From positions 1 to 40,156 of the forward strand of contig JAJYSU010000016.1 of the NCBI GenBank assembly GCA_021793395.1: a stretch of DNA of 40,156 bases. The letters run 5' to 3'. How positions within the stretch are numbered: position 1 is the stretch's first letter; each line of letters opens with the position of its first letter. Origin of the DNA: Actinomycetes bacterium (lineage in GTDB: Bacteria; Actinomycetota; Acidimicrobiia; Acidimicrobiales; RAAP-2). The notes under the pieces were generated by a model. It worked only from the letters and a program-made list of their open reading frames with translations, was not told the DNA's origin and ran no database searches. This document shows positions 32,390-40,156 of the stretch, piece after piece. The position numbers were made by a program, and so were the translations under genes.

Positions 32390-33241
32390 CTACGCGTCGC
32401 GGCGCACCAGCAGCCACCCACCGACTCCCAGGGCCACCACCGCGTACACGACCAGCACGGCGAAGCCGACCCACGGGCTGAAGGCCGAGGTAGCGTGCGT
32501 CGTCGGTGTCGTCATCGCGTCGCTGATAGTGAAGGGCATGTAGCGCAGGATGGGCTGGCCCACCGAGGACGGCAGTGCCTGGAGAATAATGGGCGCCACC
32601 AGGAGCACACCCACGTACGCCGTGATGGCGCCCGCGGAGTGGCGGATAATCGTCGCCAGACCGAGGGCGACGAGCCCCAACACCGTGACGACGAGACCCC
32701 CACCCACGACCGCGCGTAACACGCCCGGCTGGGACAGTGCGGCGTGGGGCGCCGGACTCGTGAGCAACGCCTGTCCGATGAAGAACGCGCCGAACGCCAA
32801 CACCTCACTCACCACGAACGCCACGCCGGTGAAAACGGCCGCCTTGGCCACCAGCACGCGGCCGCGACGCGGCACGGCTGACAGCGAGGCGCGAATAGTA
32901 CCCGTGCCGTACTCCGCGCTCATCACCAGCACGCCGAGCACGCCAATAATAAGTTGGCTGAACAGCAGACCGCGGAGGGAGATCTTGGTCGGGTCGAAGG
33001 TCGCCTGCTGAACCGGCGAGAAGGTCGACCAACGACTCGCCACGGTGGCACCGGCGATCGTCGCGATGCCTAACGTGATGACGACCATGGTCACGATGGT
33101 CCACACGGTCGAGCGGACGCTGCGCATCTTGGTCCACTCGGCGCGCGCCAGGCTCGAAAAGCGTTGCCGGTGCGCCGCCGACGTCGGTGCCATCGTGACG
33201 GCGGACGTGGGGGAAGGTGACGGAGAGGTCAGGGTAGACAT
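32390..33241 (-). CDS. ABC transporter permease (ABC-2 type)
   Basis: 283 aa with about six hydrophobic helices: a polar start with repeated Ser-Pro (residues 1-30), a helix at SLARAEWTKMRSVRSTVWTIVTMVVITLG and five more, ending WLLVRRDA. The lead LARAEWTKMRSVRS is typical of ABC-2 permeases that pair with a single ATPase. ATG 33241 is 6 bp after the ATPase stop, so the two are cotranscribed. Probably exports a drug, lipid or peptide; substrate unknown. Confidence 0.88.
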   Translation of the reverse strand: MSTLTSPSPSPTSAVTMAPTSAAHRQRFSSLARAEWTKMRSVRSTVWTIVTMVVITLGIATIAGATVASRWSTFSPVQQATFDPTKISLRGLLFSQLIIGVLGVLVMSAEYGTGTIRASLSAVPRRGRVLVAKAAVFTGVAFVVSEVLAFGAFFIGQALLTSPAPHAALSQPGVLRAVVGGGLVVTVLGLVALGLATIIRHSAGAITAYVGVLLVAPIILQALPSSVGQPILRYMPFTISDAMTTPTTHATSAFSPWVGFAVLVVYAVVALGVGGWLLVRRDA

Positions 33242-33247
33242 TGGTAA

Positions 33248-34213
33248 CTACTTTCCGGTGGTGGTAACGGGGTCATCAGTGCGATCGTCGAGGGTGTGGC
33301 CGTGGTACTCCACGCTCGAACGGGTCATTTCCATGAAGGCCTCCTCCAGAGAGGCCATCTGCGGCGAGAGCTCGTACAGGTAGATGCCGGCCTCGCCCGC
33401 CGTTCGTCCCACTACTTCCGCGCTCAGGTCGCTCACGGCGAGCGACCCGTCGGCGTCGCGCACGACCCGACCACCCGCGGCCTGCAGCAGACCCTCGAGC
33501 TCGTCGGGACGCGGCGTGCGAACCTTCACAAACTGGCCCGCGTTGTCGGTGATGAAGTCGTCCACTGAGCCCGTGGAGATCAGCCGGCCGCGGCCGATCA
33601 CGACGAGCCGATCAGCCGTGAGTGCCATCTCGCTCATCAAGTGGCTGGAGACGAATACCGTGCGACCCTCGCTCGCCAGACCGCGCAGCAGAGTGCGCAC
33701 CCAGAGGATGCCCTCGGGGTCGAGCCCGTTGATCGGCTCGTCAAAGAGCAGGGTGTGCGGATCGCCGAGCAGTGCCGCCGCGATACCCAAGCGCTGGCCC
33801 ATTCCGAGAGAAAACTTGCCGACGCGCTTGTGCGACACGTCGGCGAGCCCGACCAGGTCCAGGACCTCGTCCACGCGACGACGGGGAATGTCGTTGGTCT
33901 GGGCCAGGAACCACAGGTGGTTGAAGGCACTGCGACCCGGGTGGATCGCCTTGGCCTCGAGCAGGGCCCCCACCTCACGCAGGGGCTGAGTCAACGCGCT
34001 GTAGGGACGCCCGTCGATCGTCGCCGAACCTTCGTCGGGCCGGTCCAGACCCATGATGACCCGCATAGTGGTCGACTTACCCGATCCATTCGGCCCCAGA
34101 AATCCGGTCACCACCCCGGCGGGCAACTCGAAACTCAGCCCATCGACCGCGACCTTGTCGCCGTAGCGCTTCGTGATACCGCGAACGTCAATCACACCGG
34201 TCCCTTCACTCAT
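33248..34213 (-). CDS. ABC transporter ATP-binding protein
   Basis: 321 aa. Walker A GPNGSGKST, signature FSLGMGQR, Walker B TLLFDEP and the switch His (VFVSSHL) are all present; the D-loop reads INGLDPEG. A C-terminal extension after about residue 220 carries an extra beta-alpha domain like that in drug-resistance ABC ATPases. ATG 34213. Divergent from the histidine kinase gene across 150 bp, so the two-component system probably controls the transporter, a common arrangement for envelope-stress and peptide-antibiotic response. Confidence 0.93.
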   Translation of the reverse strand: MSEGTGVIDVRGITKRYGDKVAVDGLSFELPAGVVTGFLGPNGSGKSTTMRVIMGLDRPDEGSATIDGRPYSALTQPLREVGALLEAKAIHPGRSAFNHLWFLAQTNDIPRRRVDEVLDLVGLADVSHKRVGKFSLGMGQRLGIAAALLGDPHTLLFDEPINGLDPEGILWVRTLLRGLASEGRTVFVSSHLMSEMALTADRLVVIGRGRLISTGSVDDFITDNAGQFVKVRTPRPDELEGLLQAAGGRVVRDADGSLAVSDLSAEVVGRTAGEAGIYLYELSPQMASLEEAFMEMTRSSVEYHGHTLDDRTDDPVTTTGK

Positions 34214-34363
34214 GTCGCCACGGCGAGTCGCGGCCCCCCCAGTGTCGCGGGACCGAAGCCGCCCGTGCTCGGTCGCGCGACTCTTTCTACGTCATCCCTG
34301 CGACCGACCCTCGCGCGACCGGCGACCGAGGCGCACGCCCGCGATGGTCGATAACGTCAAGAC

Positions 34364-35572
34364 GTGACCACCGAACTCTCGCCACGACGGGCACCGTGGC
34401 TCGAGCGAATCTCCCCGACGCAGTGGGTTGCCGTCGACGTCGCCGTCGCGTTACTCTTCGCCACCGGCGTCATGGTTCACCTCTGGTACTTTCCGGTGGT
34501 CGGCTCGGCGTCGCACGCGGTCACGACGCGAGTCGTGCTCGCCCCCCTCTACCTTGCCGCCACCCTCCCCATCGCACTTCGCCGCCGCTACCCCGTGACC
34601 GTGATGGCGGTGATCGCCGTGGCTCTGGCCGTGGCGACCACCCTCGGCCACTCGCTGGCCCCCGCGCCACTCCTGGCCATACCTCTCTATACGTTGGCAA
34701 CCTCCTACTCGCGGCGAACCTCACTCGCGGCGCTCATCGGCGTAGAGATATCGATCAGTGTGGCGCTACTCGTCGCGGCTGCCTATCACCGTGCCACGGG
34801 CGACATCACGTTCAACGTCTTCCTGGCCCTCGCCACCTGGTTCGTCGGCGACAGCATTCGCACGCGACGCGCGTATCGCGAGGGCCTCGCTCACCAGAAC
34901 GCCGAACGCCAGCGCCTCGAGATCGAGCGAGCACGCCAGCAAATCATCGACGAGCGACTCAGCATCGCGCGCGAACTCCACGACATCTTGGCCCACAGCC
35001 TCAGCGTCATCGCCATCCAGTCGGGCGTCGGTCGCCACGTCATGGATCAACAACCCGACGAGGCTCGCCGCGCCCTCGTCGAGGTCGAGAAGACCAGCCG
35101 CTCGGCGCTCGACGAGCTTCGTCACGTGATCGCGGTGCTGCGCCGCGCGGAGGATAGTCCCGCCCACGAGCCGGCGCCCACTCTCGCCGACCTCGACGAA
35201 CTCACCTCTCGCCTACGGGCCACGGGAATGACCATCGACCTCGTACGCCGCGGCGACCCACGCGAACTCCCCCAGGGCGTCGAACTGACGGTCTACCGCA
35301 TCGTTCAAGAAGCGCTGACCAACGTGGTCAAGCACGCGGCGGGAGCTCCGACGACGGTCGCGCTCGGTTACGACCACGACGCCGTCACGATCGACGTGGT
35401 AAATCTCGCACCATCATCACCCCTTGACGCCCCGCGTACGAGCGGTGCCGGCCACGGGCTCATCGGCATGCGCGAACGAGCAGCGGCCTTCGGCGGCTCG
35501 CTGCTCGCGGCGATGGAGCCCCGAGGTGGATTTGGCGTTCACGCCACCCTGCGGATTCGCAGCGACGCGTGA
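34364..35572 (+). CDS. Sensor histidine kinase, NarL/LiaS type
   Basis: 402 aa. About four or five membrane helices in the first 160 residues, without a large extracellular domain. The phosphoacceptor region ARELHDILAHSLSVIAIQSG contains the His, as in HisKA_3 kinases; the N box is IVQEALTNVVKHA and the G box GHGLIGMRERAAAFGG. GTG 34364. The GTGA overlap with the response regulator stop/start shows coupling. Without a sensor loop it may sense through its membrane helices, as intramembrane-sensing kinases do. Confidence 0.92.
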   Translation: MTTELSPRRAPWLERISPTQWVAVDVAVALLFATGVMVHLWYFPVVGSASHAVTTRVVLAPLYLAATLPIALRRRYPVTVMAVIAVALAVATTLGHSLAPAPLLAIPLYTLATSYSRRTSLAALIGVEISISVALLVAAAYHRATGDITFNVFLALATWFVGDSIRTRRAYREGLAHQNAERQRLEIERARQQIIDERLSIARELHDILAHSLSVIAIQSGVGRHVMDQQPDEARRALVEVEKTSRSALDELRHVIAVLRRAEDSPAHEPAPTLADLDELTSRLRATGMTIDLVRRGDPRELPQGVELTVYRIVQEALTNVVKHAAGAPTTVALGYDHDAVTIDVVNLAPSSPLDAPRTSGAGHGLIGMRERAAAFGGSLLAAMEPRGGFGVHATLRIRSDA

Positions 35573-36228
35573 CCATCCGCGTCGTTATCGCCGACGATCA
35601 GGCCCTCGTGCGGGCCGGATTCAGCGTGCTCGTGAACTCAGACCCCGACCTCATGGTCGTGGGCGAGGCGAGCAATGGGGCGGAGGCGGTCACCGTCGTC
35701 GCCCACACACACCCTGACGTGGTACTGATGGACGTACGAATGCCGACGCTCGACGGGATCAGCGCGACACGGCTAATCACTCAGGACACCGGCGACCGTG
35801 GTCCCCGAGTCCTGATTCTCACCACGTTCGACCTCGACGAGTACGTCTTTGACGCCCTACGCGCGGGAGCGAGCGGCTTCCTGCTGAAGGACACGCCGCC
35901 CGAGAACCTGCTCGACGCGATTCGCGTGATCGCCGCGGGCGACGCCCTACTCGCGCCTCGAGTCACGCGACGGCTCATTGCCGCGTTCGCACAGCGCCAG
36001 GCGCCCTCGACGACCGCGGTCCCCCTCGACTCCCTGACCGCGCGCGAACGCGACGTCCTCATCGCCCTCGCCCACGGATCGTCCAATGCCGAGATCGGCG
36101 ACGAGTTGCATATGAGCCTGGCTACCGTCAAGACCCACGTCAGCCGCGTTCTGTCCAAGTTGAATGCGCGTGACCGCACGCAACTGGTGGTGCTCGCCTA
36201 TCAGTCGGGACTCGTGGCGCCGACCTAG
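35569..36228 (+). CDS. LuxR/NarL-family response regulator
   Basis: 219 aa. Receiver domain with the acidic pair Asp9-Asp10 and phospho-site Asp55 (VVLMDVRMP), plus the conserved Lys in FLLKDTPP. The C-terminal helix-turn-helix LTARERDVLIALAHGSSNAEIG and LSTVKTHVSRV-like stretch (LATVKTHVSRVLSKLNARDRTQ) is LuxR-type. GTG 35569 overlaps the kinase stop by 4 bp. The likely target is the divergent ABC transporter. A 14-bp gap separates it from the convergent HAD gene. Confidence 0.95.
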   Translation: MTIRVVIADDQALVRAGFSVLVNSDPDLMVVGEASNGAEAVTVVAHTHPDVVLMDVRMPTLDGISATRLITQDTGDRGPRVLILTTFDLDEYVFDALRAGASGFLLKDTPPENLLDAIRVIAAGDALLAPRVTRRLIAAFAQRQAPSTTAVPLDSLTARERDVLIALAHGSSNAEIGDELHMSLATVKTHVSRVLSKLNARDRTQLVVLAYQSGLVAPT

Positions 36229-36242
36229 CGACCGCCCCACCC

Positions 36243-37055
36243 CTAGGCGAGCTCGTCCGCCAACTCGGCGATCGAGGAGACGATGCGCGAGGGTCGATAC
36301 GGATAGCGAGTAGCCGACGCCGCGTCCGACACGCCCGACAGCACCAGCACCGTGTGCAGGCCGGCCTCGAGGCCCGCGACCACGTCGGTGTCCATGCGAT
36401 CGCCCACCATGGCGGTGGTCTCGGAGTGGGCGGCCAACTCGCGTAGCGCCGAACGAATCATGAGAGGATTCGGCTTACCCACGAAGTAGGGCTGACGACC
36501 GGTAGCCTTGCTGATCAGCGCGGCCACCGCCCCGGTCGCGGGAAGCGGTCCCTCCAAGCTCGGACCCGTGGGATCGGGATTGGTCGCGATGAAGCGTGCG
36601 CCGTCGCCGACGAGGCGCACCGCACGCGTAATACGCTCAAAACTGTAACTACGGGTCTCGCCGATCACGACGTAGTCCGGGTCATTCTCCGACAGCGTGT
36701 AGCCCATCTGGTGAAGCGCCGTCGTCAGGCCCACTTCGCCGATCACGAACGCCGTCCCTCCGGGTCGCTGGGAGTCGAGAAACACCGCGGTCGCCAATGC
36801 CGAGGTCCAGATGTGATCCTCGGGGACGTCCAAACCGTTCCAGCGCAGACGCGCGCTGAGGTCGCGCCCCGTGTACATCGAGTTGTTGGTTAGTACAAGA
36901 AACGGCGTATCGCGCATCCGAAGACGATCAAGAAAGGTGGTCGCGCCCTCGATAGGGTGCTCCTCACGCAGCAGGACACCGTCCATATCCAAGAGCCACG
37001 ACTCGACGTGCGTCGCGTGGCTGATGGCCGCTCGATGATGCGCCTGCTCGGACAT
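36243..37055 (-). CDS. HAD-IIA family phosphatase (NagD-like)
   Basis: 270 aa from ATG 37055, preceded by GGGGAG. The catalytic motif DMDGVLL, motif II VLTNNS, motif III GKPNPLMI and motif IV MVGDRMDTDVVAGLEAG are all present, with the C2A cap between motifs II and III. Members dephosphorylate small phosphorylated molecules such as UMP, p-nitrophenyl phosphate or glycerol phosphate; the exact substrate is not readable. It is followed downstream by the convergent response regulator and preceded on the same strand by an SDR gene, 95 bp away. Confidence 0.9.
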   Translation of the reverse strand: MSEQAHHRAAISHATHVESWLLDMDGVLLREEHPIEGATTFLDRLRMRDTPFLVLTNNSMYTGRDLSARLRWNGLDVPEDHIWTSALATAVFLDSQRPGGTAFVIGEVGLTTALHQMGYTLSENDPDYVVIGETRSYSFERITRAVRLVGDGARFIATNPDPTGPSLEGPLPATGAVAALISKATGRQPYFVGKPNPLMIRSALRELAAHSETTAMVGDRMDTDVVAGLEAGLHTVLVLSGVSDAASATRYPYRPSRIVSSIAELADELA

Positions 37056-37150
37056 GCTTGCCTGCTCCCCTGATCGACCTCCCATGACCCTACCGTCACC
37101 ACCAGGGGTCGCGAGCAACGGCGACGCTGACGCTGAGGCCGTCCTCGTGA

Positions 37151-37930
37151 CTAACGCTCCTCGGCGATCGAGTTGCCCCCGTCAACGACCAGACACTGGC
37201 CCGTCACGTAGGACGCCCCCGGTGTCACCAACCACGCGATCGCCGCGGCCACCTCGTCGGGGTCACCACTGCGTCCCGTCGGACCACGAAGGCCCTGGTC
37301 AGCCTCGAAGGGAGTCTGGGACTGGGTCGCGATCCACCCGGGCGCCACGGCGTTCGCCGTGATGCCACGCGCGGCGTAGTCGACCGCGACACTACGCACG
37401 AGCCCCACGACGCCGGCCTTGGCCGCCGCGTAGATCGGCTCCGCCCGCATCGCCATCACGGGCCCGGTAACACTGGTTACCACGACGATGCGCCCCCACC
37501 CCGCTTCCGCCATTGGAGCAAGCGCCGCACGTACCATGAAAAACGTCGTGTCGAGGTTGCGCGCCACACCGGATCGCCAGTGCTCCCAGGACGTCGCACC
37601 GAGTGGTTGGCCGGCAGCCGCGGGATCACTCACCGACGTCATCCCGGCGTTCTGCACCACGATATCTAGACGACCCCATCGATCAAGGGCGTGCTGGACG
37701 ATGGTGTCCGCGACGTCGGATTGAGTGAGATCACCCACCGTCGCCCACGCGTCGGCCCCGGTCGCACGCAACTCTCGCGCGCGCTCCTCAACGCGCGACG
37801 TCGTCGCCGTCACCAGCACGCTCGCACCGAGTGTCGAGAGAAGTCGAGCCGCGGCAATGCCGATGCCGTGCGCACTGCCCGCACCGGTGACGACCGCCAC
37901 GCGGCCCGTCAGGTCAAACGATCCCACCAT
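37151..37930 (-). CDS. SDR-family oxidoreductase
   Basis: 259 aa from ATG 37930; GTG 37954 is possible. NAD(P) motif VVTGAGSAHGIG, NAG motif VVQNAGM, catalytic Ser in VVTSVTG and Tyr-x3-Lys in YAAAKAG are all present, so it is a normal classical SDR, in contrast to the one at 16918. The tail SYVTGQCLVVDGG is usual. Substrate unknown. It is divergent from the truncated aldo/keto reductase gene at 38042. Confidence 0.92.
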   Translation of the reverse strand: MVGSFDLTGRVAVVTGAGSAHGIGIAAARLLSTLGASVLVTATTSRVEERARELRATGADAWATVGDLTQSDVADTIVQHALDRWGRLDIVVQNAGMTSVSDPAAAGQPLGATSWEHWRSGVARNLDTTFFMVRAALAPMAEAGWGRIVVVTSVTGPVMAMRAEPIYAAAKAGVVGLVRSVAVDYAARGITANAVAPGWIATQSQTPFEADQGLRGPTGRSGDPDEVAAAIAWLVTPGASYVTGQCLVVDGGNSIAEER

Positions 37931-38041
37931 TGCGTCCCCCGTCCTACTCGCCACCGTCGTGGTAACGGTCGGCGAAGCGCCACCAGCGTAACGCCACCCT
38001 CCGTGCTGGTCCCGGGGACCGTCTCGCCGTAGAGTGACGCC

Positions 38042-38107
38042 ATGGATCTTCGCCCTCTCGGTCGTACCGGTATTCTCGTCAGTCCGTTACAACTGAGTGA
38101 GTTCTAG
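38042..38107 (+). pseudogene. Aldo/keto reductase gene cut off by the IS607 insertion
   Basis: ATG 38042 opens MDLRPLGRTGILVSPL, the very typical N-terminus of aldo/keto reductases (LGRTG-x-x-VSPL). After about 16 codons the match stops and a TAG follows at 38105-38107. The tnpB right end lies exactly there, so the element has inserted near 38089. The remaining reductase should be on the far side of the element, beyond base 40156 or in its last bases. Confidence 0.7.
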
Positions 38108-38200
38108 TGAGTCCACTCATGCTGCACTCCTCACGGAGTTGTTCGACCCGACAGGTGTCGGGCTTCCCTTTCGCGTGTCATCGCCAGCCGCTGAGTGAGA
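38070..38200 (-). ncRNA. Candidate omega-RNA (reRNA) of the IS607 TnpB with guide
   Basis: At the 3' end of tnpB on the minus strand two hairpins stand close to the element end: a 7-bp stem cccgaca / tgtcggg at 38147-38162 and a 5-bp stem actcc / ggagt with a four-base loop at 38126-38139. TnpB enzymes use an RNA that starts in the tnpB 3' region, folds in this way, and carries on a few dozen bases into the flanking DNA as guide. The guide would start at about 38089 and be complementary to the reductase start codon region. Boundaries are estimates. Confidence 0.45.
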
Positions 38201-39481
38201 CTCAGTCTGACGCTCGGCTCCACGCTTCACCGGGGCTCCAACTGAACCCAGGCCCGCCCAGCGGGCGAGATTGATGGCGGCATTGTCGTCGCGCTGGTGT
38301 GAAGAAAGGCATTCTTCACAGGTCCAGTGCTCGGACCAGCCAATGTCCTGGACGTGACCGCATGTGTGACACGTCTTGGATGACGGGAAGAACCGGTCGG
38401 CTTCGATCGAACGTGACCCGTACCAGGGGCACTTGTAGCGAAGCTGACGACGGATCTCTCCCAATGCCGCGTCCGAGAGCCCACGTCGGCGCGAACGTGC
38501 ACCGGAGAGACCTTTCTGTTGCAGCAGTGACGCCGCATCCAGCCCTTCGACCACCACGACGCCGTGGGTCTTGGCGAGGGTGGTGGTGACGACGTGGATG
38601 GTGTGGCGGCGTAGGTGGGCCACCTGCGCGTGGAGTCGCGTGATCGTGGCGGCGGTCTCCAGGTACTGTCGTGAACCACGGGTGCGACGAGCCCGTTGGC
38701 ACTGGAGCCGGCGCAGCTCTGCGAGGCGGTGTTCGAGGGCTCTCGGGTTAGCGAGTTCGCCTATCACCTCACTGGTGGTCGCGACCGTTGCCAGTCGTCG
38801 CACCCCCACGTCGATGCCGACAGTCGAGTCGCTTTGGGCAACACCGGCCTGCTGAGGACGAGCGACTGCGACGCGCACGGCGGCAATGATGCGCTCACCC
38901 TGGCGCGAGACCGTGACGCCGAGGATCTTCGCTCGATTCATTGCAATAAGCCGCTCGATGCGCCGAGTGTTCTCGTGGGTGCGCAGGGTCCCGAGCACCG
39001 GCAACGTGAGATGTCACCGGTCGGCGTCGAGCCTCATGGTGCCGGTAGTAAAGGAGAAGCGGTCGCGATCCTTGCCACGTTTCTTGAAGCGGGGAAAGCC
39101 GACTTTGCGACCCTTGATCTTGACCGCGCGCGACTGCTGCCAGCGCCAGTAGGCGTCGGTGGCCCCGCGCACGCCGTCGGCGAAGACTTCTTTGGAGACC
39201 TCGGGCCACCAGACCTCGCCAGTGGTGCCGTTGACGCAGACGGTGTCCTTCTGCGCGTTCCAGCGCTTGCGTAAGGAGTAGAACGAGGGTGGCGTGCTTG
39301 ACTCGCCGGTCTCGCGGTAGTGCTCGAGGTCGGCCTTTATCTGACCAAGCGTCCAGTTAAAAGCTTTGCGGCGAGCGCCGAAGAATCGGGCGATCTGGAC
39401 TGACTGATCGTCCGTTGGATCGAGCGCGAAAGTGAAGGCCTGAATGACGTGGCCCTCGGGTGGGCAGTACCTACGCGGCAT
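38117..39481 (-). pseudogene. tnpB: TnpB RNA-guided nuclease gene with one in-frame TGA
   Basis: 454 codons from ATG 39481. One frame runs through, except for a TGA at codon 156 (39014-39016), in a place where TnpB proteins usually have Arg-His (DRRH-type stretch), so a CGA to TGA change is likely. The nuclease motifs are intact: Asp in VGIDVGVRRL, Glu in VVVVEGLDAAS, the zinc pair CHTC and CEEC, and Asp in QRDDNAAINLA. Unless translation reads through the TGA, the product is a 155-aa fragment, or the downstream part starts again at 39004. It overlaps tnpA by 11 bp. Confidence 0.85.
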
Positions 39482-40052
39482 CAGAATCTTCCTGAGCTGC
39501 CGCCAACGCCCTGGCCGCTCGGTGTGCGGCCGCACGACGGCCGTAGAGGCGAGCGCAGAACGACGTCAGCACCTCAGTCATGTCGCGCACGAGGTCGTCG
39601 TCGACCTCCGTGTCGTCCACGACGACCAGGCGTCGCCCGTTGGCCTCCAACGACGCCGCGACGTACTGAGAACCGAATGTAGCGACGCGGTCCCGATGTT
39701 CGACGACAATCGTCGTCACGGATGGATCAGCGAGCAGGGCGAGGAACTTTCGCCGCTGGCCGTTGAGGCCGGAGCCGACTTCGGTCACGACCCGGTCAAT
39801 CGAGTGGCCGTTCGTTGTCGCCCACGTACTCACTCGCGCGACGTGGCGATCGAGGTCGTCTCGCTGATCGGCTCATGAGACCCGTGCATAAGTGACGGTC
39901 GATCCATTCTGGAATATCGCGGTCTCGAGCTCGCCGACAAGAATCACGCGCCCGACTTGACGCGCGGGCACCGGCAGCGTTCCCTCTCGAAACCACCGAT
40001 AGGTGGTCGGGGGCCGTATCCCCTGGAGGTTGGCCCACTCACTCACGTTCAT
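39471..40052 (-). pseudogene. tnpA: IS607 serine transposase TnpA with one in-frame TGA
   Basis: 193 codons from ATG 40052. N-terminal MerR-like DNA-binding part: MNVSEWANLQG and YRWFREGTLPVPARQVGR. Resolvase part: TVTYARVS with the catalytic Ser as the last residue before the TGA at codon 60 (39873-39875), then ADQRDDLDRHVARVSTWAT and VVTEVGSGLNGQRRKFLALL, VVEHRDRVATFG and CARLYGRRAA. The frame is continuous on both sides, so only one codon (probably Ser or Arg, as in YARVSS or YARVSR) is changed. It ends at TAG 39471-39473, inside the start of tnpB. Confidence 0.85.
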
Positions 40053-40156
40053 TATTACGTAGTCTTGCGGTGAGGTGTGACATCAGTTGACAACCCCCCT
40101 ACGAGTCCCTCGTAAAGAGAACCTGCCAACCGTGCCTTTCGTTACGAAGATCGGAA

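Larger units (their letters stand above)
38090..40156 (-). mobile_element. IS607-family element (tnpA-tnpB), inserted in an aldo/keto reductase gene
   Basis: The element contains a serine-type transposase gene followed by an overlapping tnpB, the hallmark of IS607. No terminal inverted repeats are expected for this family. The right end is placed at about 38090 from the break in the reductase gene; the left end is somewhere in 40053-40156 or past the window edge, so the end coordinate is the window limit. Both genes carry one in-frame TGA. Confidence 0.8.

Noticed and set aside
38117..40052. Use of an alternative genetic code with TGA as an amino acid
   Set aside because: Genes such as trpE and icmA end at TGA with normal lengths, so TGA is a working stop in this genome.
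40100..40156. Possible continuation of the aldo/keto reductase at the window end (frame reading PTVPFVTKIG)
   Set aside because: It looks a little like an AKR strand, but it would skip dozens of residues after VSPL; too short to support.
1..40156. CRISPR array or phage-defence cassette
   Set aside because: No regularly spaced direct repeats, cas genes, restriction-modification or toxin-antitoxin pairs were seen. TnpB belongs to the IS607 element.

Overview
The window is high-GC bacterial DNA with frequent GTG starts, short 4-bp gene overlaps and actinobacterial-type gene families (QacA/EmrB exporters, an AtsA-like sulfatase, degenerate-triad SDRs, a GT4/GH130 cassette, LiaS/NarL-type two-component system). 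I infer an actinomycetote, plausibly class Acidimicrobiia; no rRNA or other decisive phylogenetic marker is present, so the class is a guess.

Layout. 1-1942: divergent trpG-like (partial) and trpE. 2008-4037: a B12-dependent acyl-CoA mutase in two subunits whose substrate-pocket residues read as isobutyryl-CoA mutase rather than methylmalonyl-CoA mutase. 4009-7216: a drug exporter and a nitronate monooxygenase, divergent, with repeated CTAGGG boxes between them. 7223-10910: a translationally coupled minus-strand carbohydrate cassette (GT4 glycosyltransferase, alpha/alpha-toroid protein, GH130). 11239-13819: DMT transporter and an acyl-CoA synthetase. 13952-16911: a tightly overlapping four-gene operon, one unknown small protein followed by three proteins that each hold two YbjQ/DUF74-like domains (six copies). 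16918-26025: an envelope-flavoured block with a degenerate SDR, a secreted DMFase-beta-like protein, the two halves of an MprF-like lysyl-phospholipid synthase encoded separately on either side of a sulfatase, and a BcsA-like PilZ glycosyltransferase. 26370-28350: second exporter and a cold-shock protein, separated by two strong hairpins.

28645-31579 is a decayed island: a broken MFS gene, an IS3 orfA remnant, an AT-richer two-helix membrane protein, and the remains of a tyrosine integrase lying beside the 3' end of tRNA-Val(GAC). From 31632 ordinary genes resume: a DEDDh exonuclease, an ABC-2 exporter pair divergent from a histidine kinase/response regulator pair, a HAD-IIA phosphatase and an SDR.

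38042-40156: an IS607-type element (serine transposase tnpA overlapping tnpB) has inserted into the first codons of an aldo/keto reductase gene. Both tnpA and tnpB read through in one frame except for a single in-frame TGA each. The tnpB 3' end carries hairpins expected of an omega-RNA (reRNA), whose guide would be the interrupted reductase gene.

The best candidates for something not yet described are the six-domain YbjQ operon and the split MprF/sulfatase locus with its tandem palindromic operator. The IS607 insertion is the best preserved mechanistic story.
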